Shown piece by piece: positions 1-10,774 of a DNA stretch of 64,000 bases (the stretch's first letter is position 1; every line of letters begins with the position of its first letter). The stretch covers positions 116,510,226 through 116,574,225 of the forward strand of contig NC_088780.1 in assembly GCF_958450345.1 (NCBI RefSeq), read 5' to 3'. Under the pieces are notes generated by a model. That model did no database searches, was not told the DNA's origin, and saw only the letters and a program-made list of their open reading frames with translations. The translations under genes and the position numbers were made by a program. Source of the stretch: Calliphora vicina (taxonomy: Eukaryota > Arthropoda > Insecta > Diptera > Calliphoridae).

Positions 1-42
1 AGTTTTTTATTTTTAAAAGTGTTTTGTTTTTTAACTGTCAAA

Positions 43-180
43 ATGTTGCAAGTAAAAAAACGATGTGAAAAAAAGATAATTTCTTTGCAAGATAAATTAA
101 AAATTATAGCAGACCACGAAAATGAAACATCGTTGTTTGAAATTTCAAATAAATATGGATTATCCAAATCCACTATATAA
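43..180 (+). pseudogene. pogo/Tigger (CENP-B type) transposase N-terminal fragment
   Basis: A 45-codon frame beginning ATG and ending TAA contains LQDKLKIIADHENETS followed by ISNKYGLSKSTI. This is the layout of the N-terminal psq/CENP-B helix-turn-helix of pogo and Tigger transposases, where a basic stretch precedes 'slekKlkii' and a helix ends in 'kygvskSTi'. The frame stops right after STI, where a live transposase would continue into the rest of the DNA-binding region, and no DDE domain follows. I infer a dead remnant. A domesticated psq-type protein exon is the alternative, but the immediate stop and lack of a donor site argue against it. Confidence 0.6.
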
Positions 181-355
181 TCATTAAACAAATTAAATTA
201 AATAATCATTAAACAAAAAACGCAACTAGTTATTTTACCCTCAAGAAATGATGGTCAATATTATAACTAAATTTATTAAAATTTAGGGTGGTGGTAATAT
301 TTTTTGAAAGATGAAGAGCAGACACATTTAACAAATAAATATAGACCGCAAAATA
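181..355. other. unassigned, short local duplication
   Basis: AATCATTAAACAAA occurs twice in about 35 bases just after the pogo fragment. Nothing else is recognised here. Confidence 0.4.
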
Positions 356-745
356 ATTACTTTTCATCATTTCAACTAAAACTGCAGTTTTTCTTAACAG
401 AATGCTACTGTTATTAACACCAAAATCTTTATTTAAATTTTCCTACAGTACTGCATTTACGGAATATAAAAATTATTATATAAGAAAAGGTAATTTACGA
501 AATTTAATTTGCTTTCTAATACAATTATTTCGAAATGGCAAACAAATTATACACTATTGTTTTATTAAGGGGACGACGTGTTCAAATCCGTTAAGAACTG
601 CTTGAGGTAGAGGCAAATTACTAAAAAAATATTTTTTAGAAAAAAAGCATTTTGAGAAGTTCTTGGTTTTTAGAGTAGATTAGGAAAATCGATGTTCATG
701 AACGAATTTCGAAAAAAGTATAAAAACTGAGACGGTCTAATATGT
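356..745 (-). mobile_element. non-autonomous TIR element, truncated copy (family also at 52070-52627)
   Basis: The stretch CATCATTTCAACTAAAACTG through CTTAACAGAATGCTACTGTT matches, in reverse complement, the middle of the element at 52070-52627. The segment TTGGTTTTTAGAGTAGATTA up to GAGACGGTCTAATA matches one terminus of that copy. The distal end is missing or too diverged to place. The 67-codon frame inside is not conserved in the second copy. Superfamily is not assigned. Confidence 0.6.
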
Positions 746-1106
746 ATACTTAGGCTTTTTTCCTGTACTCACTTTTTTTAAATTCTACTTGTATTAAGTG
801 GGAACACTGATTGTGCTTTTGCAGTTTCTTATAGTTATCAGCCCTGTTTAAACCATCCAAAATTTAAACTGAAAAAAACTATATGCTCAGATTACTGTTA
901 AAAACAGTTTTTATACCTGCCCAGTATTGTTATTGTGTCGCTTTAAGTTTTAAAAAGTTTATGTAAGTTGGATTTAATTTTGTTTACAACTGTAGTTACT
1001 TTTTTAAAGTTATATGAAGCTGTTAAGAGTACAGGTATATGCGCTGTATAACAATATCAGGGACCTTTAAGGAAGATGTGTTTGTAAACCTTCATACATA
1101 CATATA
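746..1106. other. unassigned AT-rich DNA
   Basis: No open frame with recognisable similarity, no inverted terminal repeats and no RNA gene seen. Confidence 0.4.
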
Positions 1107-1394
1107 CAGTGTCGGTAAAAACACATTGGACAAAAAATGATTCTATACTAAGTATTTCTATAGGGAACTAAAATTAGCTTGTTTTATGAAACAAAAAATA
1201 TATGATGCGAAGAGTTCCAATCCTGATTTAATTGTTTTTTGTTAAATTGTTTAATAACATGAAATTAAATTTCGTTGTTAATAATACTAAGGATGTATTT
1301 TTATTTTGGAGTGCATTTTTTGTTTCTAAAATCTTTACTTTCTTTGGAAAAGAAAGTATAACATATTTTGTCCAATACGTTTTCACTCATACTG
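1107..1394. mobile_element. Tc1/mariner-type MITE, 288 bp
   Basis: The left end CAGTGTCGGTAAAAACACAT then TGGACAAAA is matched in reverse complement by the right end (CAGTATGAGTGAAAACGTAT then TGGACAAAA), giving about 29-bp TIRs with several mismatches. Each end is bordered by the dinucleotide TA (1105-1106 and 1395-1396), the Tc1/mariner target duplication. No transposase frame is present, so it would be moved in trans. Termini starting CAGT fit the Tc1/IS630 group. Confidence 0.75.
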
Positions 1395-2331
1395 TATATT
1401 GTAATAGAAGTAGATGTGTGGCTTGGTGTGAGTAAACTTTAAAGTTGTTAGGTAACCGTTAGTACAGGTATGTAGAAAAAAAATTAAAACGAAAACCAAA
1501 TGTTGTTGGCGACCATAAGATTACTATGGCAACTTGTTAGCTTGTTTAAGCAACACAATATCCATTTTGAAAGTATTTAGAATTTAAAAATTGAAGTAAA
1601 GTAAATTTTGTATCCCTTTTTAATAAGTTATATTAAAAAAATATTTAAAAAAGCAAATGACAATAAAAAATTAGCTTAAATTAAATTAGTCATAAAACCA
1701 CACAAGTTACAACTTTTTTTTAAAAAAAAATATGCAAATGAATGAATGTATGCTATGAATCTAACAACGTTTAAAAATGATTGATGCCTCAACTGTCTCA
1801 TACATGATGAACTTAAATCAATGCCTTTTTTACGCACATACTCCTTTACACGCTCATGTATTTATTTGCGAATTTTACAGCCAGAAAATCCGGTAACAAG
1901 TGAAAAAGCAAGTAAGGAACATATTTTTACTTTATGGTTGAAACAAATGCCCTGAAACACAAACAAATCTCTTATACAGTGTATATTGTTCATTTATGTG
2001 TTTGTACGTTTCGGCATGTGTGTTTAAATTGTTAGTGATGAAGTTATGGTAACGTAACGTAACAGATTTGTTGCCCAAAGGTAGGCAGTCTAAAGTCAAA
2101 AGAATAAAAAAGTGAAATTAAAACAACAACGAAATGTGTATTTATTAGACTGCTCCAATTTTTAACGTAACTCCTTCCAGAATTGTTATTTGCCGTCTTT
2201 ATAGAAATTTTGTTTACACTTTTTGATGTGTCATAACACGGACATTATGAAACGTCACCTTTACTGGCGGATTTTAATAAGCTGCAAAAAATATTCCCAA
2301 TGAATATTTTAATGTAAAGGTTGTCCGAAAA
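1395..2331. other. unassigned AT-rich DNA
   Basis: Contains short direct repeats such as GTAACGTAACGTAAC near 2049. No gene or element is recognised. Confidence 0.4.
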
Positions 2332-2506
2332 TTTACTCAATATTGCAATTAAATAGAAAAAAAATGTTTCGAGTGTTTTTTTTTTTAATTGAATCCTAAA
2401 TGTATGGAATAGCACAGCGGGCATATCTATTTACTCAATATTGCAATTAAATAGAAAAAAAACTTGTTGAGCTTATGTATGGAATGGAGCACAGCGGGCA
2501 TATGGT
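2332..2506 (+). repeat. tandem duplication, 98-bp period
   Basis: TTTACTCAATATTGCAATTA followed by AATAGAAAAAAAA occurs at 2332 and again at 2430. The downstream piece TATGGAATAGCACAGCGGGC also recurs, with small indels, near 2477. The second copy is about 20 bases shorter in its middle. No coding potential is seen. Confidence 0.8.
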
Positions 2507-2914
2507 GACCACGACTTTGCTAACACATACACACTATTTTGTCAAAATTTTCCTTGTCGAAATAAAACCAAAATAAGTTTGTTAAAATATTTGGAGATCA
2601 CTTGTTACTATAAAATTAAATATTAGCAGTTTTCATGATATAGTAGAGTAAAAGAGCAATTAAGGTCACAAAATTTTATAAATTGTGAACGTATCTTTAT
2701 AATTCGATGTCGATTAATATGTTAATGGGATTTTTAATGCACTTTTTAGATTCTTTCTTTTGATATTTCTGTTATATTTTTTGTTATATAAAATTTATAT
2801 ATTTTAAAGTAAAATTAAATTCATTTCAAAACAAAAATATGAAACTCAAAATTACCTCATATAGTTTAAAAAGAGTAAAGCAGTAAAAAAGTAGTTCTAA
2901 TGTTATATGTCCGT
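2507..2914. other. unassigned AT-rich DNA
   Basis: No recognisable gene, TIR or repeat; mostly T- and A-runs. Confidence 0.4.
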
Positions 2915-3186
2915 CATAGAACTATTTTTTTAAAAAATTGATTTGTCAAAATTACTAATGCATTCAATAAGTCATTAGACAAGAAAACTCTTTCGCTTTA
3001 AACATGTGTTGGCTTTATCGTTATTAAAGCATTATAAAGACAATCAAAATGTATTCTCCGATTGTTACTTGCTTCAAATAAATCTAATTCCCGCTTAAAA
3101 CTTTCAGCATTTGATTTTAAATGTTTCGGGCTTTCCTTTTCAATATTGATTGAATATTCTAATTGGTTTTTAAAATTTTGCTCCAT
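2915..3186 (-). pseudogene. hAT transposase C-terminal dimerisation region, decayed
   Basis: Read on the minus strand, the frame gives SFKRELDLFEASNNRRIHFD, then LYNALITIKPTHV, a stop, then SERVF and SNDLLNALVILTNQFFK. In hAT transposases the C-terminal block has a short-chain 'L..F' helix, then 'L..l..ipPTSvesERaFS', and ends in 'dalvfLk..f'. All three pieces are present in order. One stop lies inside the ESERxFS motif, and about a dozen residues of the 'aaGl...lr.rls' segment are deleted. The fragment is dead. Further hAT-derived sequence may extend to about 3500 but is not clear. Confidence 0.75.
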
Positions 3187-3559
3187 TTGTATTTCGGAAA
3201 CCTCATCATCAACGCTTTGAACAGATAAGGAACATTGTGGTCAAATAGACGTTCATACATTTGCTGTCCATAAATTTTTAACATTGTGTTTTTATATTAT
3301 AATTTATCTTATAATGTTGAAGTTTTTAGGTTTAATTTAATTGAATGAACCGTTTTTTGAGAAATCGTAGAATTTTTAGAGAACTGCTGTTCATAAAGTG
3401 TGTTCATTATAGCATCACCTATCAGAAAATGGTTTCATTTCGGCTTAATGCTTCTACTGTATCCTTAATGGTGTTTAAAACCTCCACTAATATTTGGAAC
3501 AAGCCATTCATCAAGCAGAGATGTCATATTTAAATATATTAAAGTATTTTTAATTAATT
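3187..3559. other. possible hAT-derived sequence, unresolved
   Basis: Minus-strand fragments such as KIYGQQMYERLFDHNVPYLF are protein-like but I cannot align them to a known domain. The position just upstream of the hAT C-terminus suggests decayed transposase. Confidence 0.3.
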
Positions 3560-3565
3560 TTAAAT

Positions 3566-3680
3566 TTCCCGTTTTTCTCGGGAAAAAAAGTCGAGATTTC
3601 CCGGGAAATCTCGACAATAATTTTACGGGAAATCCCGGGATTTCCCGGGCGGGAATTCCCGGACCCCAAACCCTAGTTAT
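3566..3680. repeat. GC-rich cluster of perfect palindromes
   Basis: A perfect 26-bp palindrome (3590-3615, centre TTTCCCGGGAAA) and a perfect 22-bp palindrome (3626-3647, centre CCCGGG) sit 10 bases apart, followed by GGGAATTCCC at 3651-3660 and the edge CCCTAG. Read in reverse, the block begins TAGGGTTTGGGGTCCGGG, resembling a hAT terminus, so it is probably one end of a decayed hAT-type element. The partner end was not found. Confidence 0.7.
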
Positions 3681-6600
3681 CATCCAATTTAGACGGAAAG
3701 TTTCCGTTATCTTGTCTCGATATTGAGAACACTCATTGCTTGAGGAGCCAAGTTTTCGAAAAAGTATGGTCAAATAATGCCTCTAAGCCACAATGCGCCC
3801 CAAGCAGCATTTTTCCACAATTTGGCTTCATCTATTGATCCAAACTCTCTAAATTTTTCAATTACTGTCGTCATAGTTTTCAAAACTGTTCATTATAAAA
3901 ATGAGCTAAATATTCATAATGCATTTTTAAATTTATTGCGGGTTTATAAAACGAATTTTGTTTTATAAACCTTTTATAAAATTAAAAATTGATTATGAAT
4001 AAGGCCATTTAAATAATTTAAATTTTTCAATTTAAATTGTAGAGCATTTATTGGTCAGTGTAATCTACGCCCCAAATTTTATTTAAAGTTTGGTAAAACA
4101 AAGCGGTTACAAAATTTGTGTCATTTCCATATACTTTACGTGTTTGTGTAGTAAAATTCAGCCCAAGGATTAATTTATTGTGTAAAAGTATGAATCTTTC
4201 TGTCACGCTGTGTTTGTATATTTAAACATTTGTTTACATTTGTATTAAATATTCACAAACACACTAACATACATTATACACTATATAACGACAGATAGTG
4301 AGATTGTTAAACATGATCCTGGTTAACAGGCAGTTGGTAAATTTGTTCCCTTTATACAGAATATTTTATGAGAAAACGTGCGTGTCCTTTTTTTATTTAT
4401 TTATGAAAATTGTTTTGTCTTATTCAAGGTTGGTTTTGTTGTATGTATGTATTACAGGGATCCTAAATAAAATCACATAGGAGGAGACTTGTGTGAAGTT
4501 AAGTGAATAAAATTAACTAGATTTGGGAATATAAAAACGTAATTGCGTAAAAAAATCTGAAAATAAAATCATTGCATCAAAGACCCAGATTTACCAAAAC
4601 TCTAATTTTTGTTATTTAAATGTCTTGTATTTACTCCATATTCTTAATAAATCTTGACCTTATTTGTTAAGCAATATTGTGCCATTTTAATTTAACAACC
4701 AGACCCTGAAAGCAAAATCGAAAGCAGAACAATAACGATAGCAAAATATGGTCGAGTCAGTGATTAACTCAATTTATAAAATACAGTTTGTATTATAAAC
4801 AATAACAATGACAAATAAAGAGGAAAGGAAGAAAATATACTTCATAAAAATATACTACATACATATATATTTTGTTTGCAATTTTGTTTTGTTGTTTTTT
4901 CATGAAAACCCCAAGTTTCCATCCACAATTCCTTTTGTTGTCTGCTGGACAAATGTTGGCAATTTAAATTTATTTTTCAGTTAAAACTGGAAAAACACTT
5001 TCCTTTTTGATGCTTTTTGTTGTTAGATGTGCAACAAAAAATAAAAAAAATAAAGTTAAATAAATAAAACAGGACCAGAACCAGCACCAGCACCAACAGC
5101 AGCTAAAGAAAGTGGCAAAAATGAAAACAATTCACAAACCTCTAAAGATTTACATTAAAAGAATAATTGTTATATTTTTTTTCAAGTTGTTATTTCTTGT
5201 CGTTGTTTGTTAAGTTTGTTTATTTATGTAACAGAAAAAATGAAATCAGCAATTGTTGGTTTTAACTCTACTTTTTGAATTAAGTCATACAGTGTCTTAG
5301 GTCTCCTTTTTTGAAAGCGAACTTGTAATTAAGATTTCTGGAACTCTTGAGCATTAGTAAGATAAAAATAAATTTACTCTAAAGATTTTAAAAGGATAAA
5401 AGTGCCATCACTCACCAGTAGATCACATAACTCTCCTGGTAAAGTATCAACATTGGTGAGAAAAATTAATTTGTATTATAGGTTCTTAGTTGTGTAGAAA
5501 GAGTATCACATCATACCGTTGGGTCACATTTTCCACTACTATTTATTTGTGAAATTAAGAAAGCATATGAGTTGTAATAAGCGATCATGTGATCAGTAAT
5601 CGATCATAAATCATACCTTAATCTCTGACAGTTTCACTTTAAGAGACAAATATAGGATTGCAATTGAGTAATTTTTTAAACTATTTTTTAGATTTTTGGA
5701 TTTAATCCGGATGACAATTTTAAGGACTTTTTTCACGAACAAATACGACTGATGTAGACTTGAACTTTTTCTGTATAATTTTAGTTATTGCTGTATTAAT
5801 TCAAAACTAATACTTAACTCTTCTTTAAAATTTTTTTAAACTGCTGACAAATGCACTTACCACACTATCACACAACCACTGTGCCAATAACAACAGACAA
5901 CAATAAATATTCTCAACAAAGGCGAATTTAGTTTTTTCCCCTTTTTTATTACACATTTTATGTAAGGTTTTTCTGTGGGTTTATTTTTAAATAAATACAA
6001 ATTCTATATTATTTAAAATATAAAAGGCGCTTTATTCTTCATTATACTAGTAAATACACAAGTATTTGTGCTACTAGAAAAATTATTTTAAATAACAAAC
6101 GGTTTTCACTTTTTTTCCCACCCGATGTTTGCATCCTACAAACGAAGTATCCCGCTTAAAGCGTCCTTCATTTATTTTTATTTTATTTCAGAGTGTGTTG
6201 TTTTTTCATCATTTGTCTCATCTTTGTTAAATTTTTTATATTTTAATTTACTCTGTACACTCAAACACACAGAACAAAAGAAATGAAAATAAAGAAACAT
6301 TATAAACATTTGTTGCCTTTAAAATTTTTTTACAAAAAAAAGTGGCGGAAGAAAAACAACGTTTTTTAGTTTTTACGCTATTTTTTTAAGACGTATAAAA
6401 TCTAAATATTGTATAATTGTGGCGGTAGAGGTGAATAGGGTACTAAGAACCTGTTATTAGCAAACAATTTGGAATTAAATTCATAATTCAATATTTCATA
6501 AAACCACTGTCTCTAATAAATCTCATCCTGCTGGATGCTCCGAACTAACTGCCCGCTGTCGAGTAGAGGCTCGCCTTTTATACCTATTCTGTTGTGCGAA

Positions 6601-7170
6601 CAACTGCTAGACGTTCTATATATATTTACCGTGATCCAGTATCGCGATATTTATTAAACTTATAGCATGCAGTATTGATGGATTGCGATCCATATCGTAG
6701 AATAGCTTAATATTCTGAAATCCAGATCGCGAATCACTGATCACGCGATACGGATCGTTTATAACGCTATAAATATTGAATGATTAGCACACTTCATGAT
6801 TGGTTTTCTAATCAACGACACAGCACAAAAATAATGTAAATACTGGCGCAATAAATATTGAATCAACCATCAATCCATTAAAATGGATCTCGATCCAATA
6901 TCACAATATACATTGTAACAATGACCTTACAAGCATGTTTTTTGCACAGGGCACAACTCGGTGGTTTATATTTGTTTAATTTTTTTAATTGACATTTCTC
7001 TCTCCTTCCGTTCAATGTGCTTATTCCATGCACAAATTTTACATTTCATTGTAGGACAAAATTTACGAAAGATATCAACCATGTGTCTGATATATTTTTT
7101 ATTAGAGGATATACTTAAAATCTGATTTAGAATTGGTTCTTAAGTTCTTATTCGCACAAACGCTAAACAT
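3681..7170. other. unassigned AT-rich DNA with simple repeats
   Basis: No gene recognised in about 3.5 kb. A short CAG/CCA-rich tract (5083-5105) and a patch of GATC-containing motifs (6630-6900, for example GATCACGCGATACGGATCG) stand out from the background. TTAA-rich stretches and T-runs fill the rest. Confidence 0.4.
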
Positions 7171-7426
7171 CCTTACATAAGTGTGTATATTTGTATGTGT
7201 GCTATATGTATGTATGTTTTTCTTGTTGTTTTATTTATAAATTTTATTCGTAAGAACACTTCTCTTCTCCTGCGTTGGTTATTGAATTGTTTGTGGTTTA
7301 TTTTAAGTCGTGCAAAAACACAAACATACATATACTGCCACTCAGCTTGAGAAAATGAAGAGAATAAAATCTTCATATAAATAAATGTATGAGTAAATAT
7401 GTATATACATATATGTATGTACATAC
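7171..7426. repeat. TATG/TACA microsatellite tracts
   Basis: Imperfect TATG and TACA repeats appear at about 7175-7220 and 7395-7428 (ATATACATATATGTATGTAC). These long alternating pyrimidine-purine tracts leave frames open by chance; no protein is inferred. Confidence 0.7.
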
Positions 7427-8618
7427 ATTAAGGTGGCTCCGTTTGTATGGAGGAAATATAAAGTGTCAATGTTCCAAACTAAAAGTAATGTTTAGCTTTT
7501 TTGAGGAGACCATTTCTCATAATGTTGGTCCTGGCGTTAGTATTTGGTGAGCTGGTTATTTTTTAAGTTTTTATAATTGTTTCATATTTCTAAATTCTCG
7601 TGGTAGTAAATTTTTTTTTTAAAATTTTGACATATTATTATTTAAAATAACACTGTCCAAAACCATTTTTGGAACAGTGACCTTTGGACAATGACCCTTT
7701 ATTTCTGTTAAGGCATGTGGAGTAAATCATTTTGGTATGAGTTTTTTTTACAGTGGGTCAAAGTTTTAATTTTTTGGTCGAAGAGAGCATTATACTAAAT
7801 GAAAGAATTGTCAAGGGAATGTCTGAGAGAATTCTTATTGTCAAAATTATATTGTGGAAAACCCCCTAGATCCTCTTTTTATATACGTTACAAACATTAG
7901 CACATAAGCAATACCATTCCCACTATGGTGTTGGGTGTGATTATGAATATGTTACCTCAACATATTTCTCGTAATTTCTTAATAAAAGTTTAAGCATCCA
8001 CACTTTGTTATATATATATTTTAATTTATCATGACTTTAAATTCAAATTATATTAATTTTTTTCTATAAGTTGTCGTGTAATTTTGCCAATTCAACGTAA
8101 ATACCTTCATTGACAACTTTGGTGTCTTTGGTGAAGCCCACAGAAATTTTCCGGCAAACATTTTCGTTGAATAGTTTAATCCTTAAATGTCGTTTTTGAA
8201 AGGACTTTTTTGGATTTTCTCGAAAAAAAGAGTTCTTACAATAAGAATTCTCTCAGACATTAACTTACAACATTTCTTCCATTCAGTATAAAGCTTCCTT
8301 CTACCAAACTGGACTATAAGTTTGTTCTACAAAAATGATCTACTCAACATGCCCTTTCAGAATTATAGGGTCGCTATTCTGTTCCAAAAATGCTGTTACC
8401 TTTCAAACACATTTCACACGATACCAACATCTAACATGTTTCATTTGTTAGAAATATGAAGAAATCATAAAAAACTTAAAAGAGGACATTTTTATCTTTT
8501 GATCCAGCTCCACAAATACTAAGCGAAAGATAAAACTTTTGAGAAACGGTATCTCAGAATGAATAAAGCTTTTATTTTAGTTGGCAACATCCACAATATA
8601 TTTTGGTTCACCCTAATC
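7427..8618. mobile_element. foldback-type element with ~400-bp imperfect inverted arms
   Basis: The left arm (about 7427-7860) starts ATTAAGGTGGCTCCG and contains TTTTTGGAACAGTGACC and GTCTGAGAGAATTCTTATTG. The right arm (about 8220-8618) contains the reverse complements of these in mirrored order and ends TTCACCCTAAT. Arms are roughly 65-75% identical by eye. The 8 bases outside the ends (ACATACAT and ATCTACAT) match at 6 of 8, compatible with an old hAT-type duplication. No transposase is present. A fragment of the same family lies at 13510-13697. Confidence 0.7.
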
Positions 8619-9221
8619 TACATACGTTTGAATTTGTATTGTAAAATTTACATAATAACCAGTAAAATCGTTTTGTAAAACATAAAAGTACTTAAGTATA
8701 TTTCTCTATGTGTGTGTATGTTTAAGCATATGTATGTACATACGTATATTTGTTTACATAAGTATAAGTAGGAAAATAAACATTTAAATAAATGTTTACA
8801 TACACAAAATACACACTTATATATTTGTAAGTAAATTTATGTAAAATCCAAGAAAAACAAAAGAACAAAAAACAATAATAATGGAAAACAGCAACAACAA
8901 CAACAGCCATAATACCTGTAATCCATGTTTAAGAAGCCTCTTTATTTTAACTTTTTAAGCGTGTGTTTGTTTGTATGCGTGAGTGTGAAAGTAAATGAGC
9001 GCTTACTTACAATACGATATTGTTACAAATTATTTTAAATTTTAATTTGAATGGAAAGTGAAAACAAAATACATAGTAGGAAATGTAGGAGAGTGAAAGT
9101 GTTTTTCAAAACCCATTTTTATCAAAGGCCTAGAAAGGCAGCAGTGTTTAAACAGCGGTTCTTGCTATTGTTTTTGAAAAAACAAATATTTTCTTTGAAG
9201 TTCGTTTGTTTTAGTGAACTA
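8619..9221. other. unassigned, with TATG and CAACAA microsatellites
   Basis: Imperfect TATG/TACA repeats at 8705-8850 and a CAACAACAACAACAG tract near 8890. No gene seen. Confidence 0.4.
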
Positions 9222-9689
9222 TTTATACCCTACACCATAGTGGGGAGGGTGTAACGCGTTTGTGCTGATGTTTGTAACGTCCAAAAATATTAGTCTAACA
9301 CCCACCCTAAAGTGTACCGACCGGCTTAGATTCACTTTCTGAGTTGATTAAACGATGCCCGTTCGTCCGTGTGGCTGGCTGTCCATGTTAACCTTGTGCT
9401 CTAAGTACAGGTCGGTCTATTGAAACTGACTGAAATCGGTCCATTATTTCACCTAGCTCCCATACAAAAATCCTCCCGAAATTGGAATTTATCGGTCATA
9501 AATGTATCTACACAAATTTCTCTCCAATTAATATACATATATACGAAATTTATGTCACCAAATTTTGTTATGATCGGTACATATAAGACCCTTTTCTGCA
9601 AATTATTCACGAAAATAAATTATTGATATTTTAAAAGAAAAATATTTTTGCTCATTTACTTAGTGTAGAATATTTTCTTACTTGTTTTT
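9222..9689 (-). mobile_element. dispersed hairpin-ended repeat, copy 1
   Basis: It opens TTTATACCCTACACCATAGT and closes with TAGTGTAGAATATTTTCTTA plus CTTGTTTTT. The same ends, interior phrases (GACCGATCG-type, AAATTTTGTTATGATCGG) and order occur in reverse orientation at 39551-40119 and in shortened form at 48224-48473 and 16775-17156. A GTCCGTGTGGCTGGCTGTCC stretch near 9363 is typical of dispersed fly repeats. No protein frame is supported. The superfamily is not assigned. Confidence 0.75.
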
Positions 9690-9754
9690 GATTAAAAGTG
9701 TTAAAATGTGAGTAAAAAGTATTGTTTTAAAAAGTTTCCACTGTTTTGCCAATG

Positions 9755-10584
9755 CACAGTGGGACAGAATCGAAATTTTTTGGAAATAAATCTGGCATTT
9801 CTAAACAGCTGGTCCGATCGGGATAAAATTTGAGTTGGGTGTAGCCAAGGAGTATTCGAGTTTAAGTTATTAAAATGGGCCCTACAAATAATCCAGGGGC
9901 GGCGCTATGGGGGCTCAAAGTAGGGTACCTTCGACATGTAAAATTTTTAAACACGTGATATTTTTTTGTTTCCCATCCGATTTCAAAGAATTTTATATTT
10001 TTGGAAAGCGCTCGGCTATATCTTGAAAAAACACGCGTCTGCTATTTATTTCTTATAATTTCCTAGTTATAGGCATTTCAAAATTGAAATTTTAAAATTT
10101 TGCCATACCTTGGTCCGCTTTTTTAAAAATATAGGGCGCACTTTTGGACCGAATGGACTCGAATTTTTTTTTGTTAGTTAGACAACTACAAAAGATTTCA
10201 GAGCAATATCAATTACGAATCCAAAAATAACAGATTTTCTATTTAAAAATTCAAAAAATAGTATATTTTTGCTGTTTTTTGGACAAAAAGGTGACATAAC
10301 TCTTTTTTTATTAAAAAACAACTTTCTTTAAGAACATATAACAATTTTATGTTTTTCTATAAAGTTTCTTTGCGGAGAACATTTTGGTATAAAAAACATG
10401 TCCTATTTTTCGAACATGTCGGCCCTATGCCCTTTGGAAATTGACCTATTTTTTATCAAAACCTTTTGACAATTTTTTTTATACCTTGTTATTTAGAATG
10501 AGAAACTTAAACTTATCCCGATCGGACCAGCCGTTTAGAAATGCCAGATTTATTTACAAAAAATTTCGATTCTGCCCCACTGTG
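9755..10584. mobile_element. Transib-like non-autonomous element, CACAGTG ends, 830 bp
   Basis: 72-bp terminal inverted repeats (9755-9826 and 10513-10584) match at 69 positions by my alignment. They begin CACAGTGGGACAGAATCG. A 5-bp direct repeat CAATG (9750-9754 and 10585-10589) flanks both ends exactly. A 5-bp duplication with a CACAGTG-type terminus fits Transib, the superfamily related to RAG1 recombinase; CACAGTG is also the RSS heptamer. The interior shows no transposase. Transib targets are usually GC-rich, so CAATG is atypical, and another superfamily with 5-bp duplications is possible. Confidence 0.75.
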
Positions 10585-10774
10585 CAATGCTAAGAAGTAT
10601 AACCACATTCTATAAATGTATTAGTTTTTAAACTTGAATACTTTATTTATTTACCATAATAATAGAAAATAGAACACTTTTTTATCTTAGATATTTAATG
10701 AGAGACCATGACTGAAAATACGGAATATGGGTTTCGAACAAATTTTATTTAATATTGTCACTTAATGTACATAC

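Noticed and set aside
565..600. GTTCAAATCC resembling a tRNA T-loop
   Set aside because: No acceptor stem, D-arm or anticodon stem can be drawn around it, and it lies in a transposon fragment.
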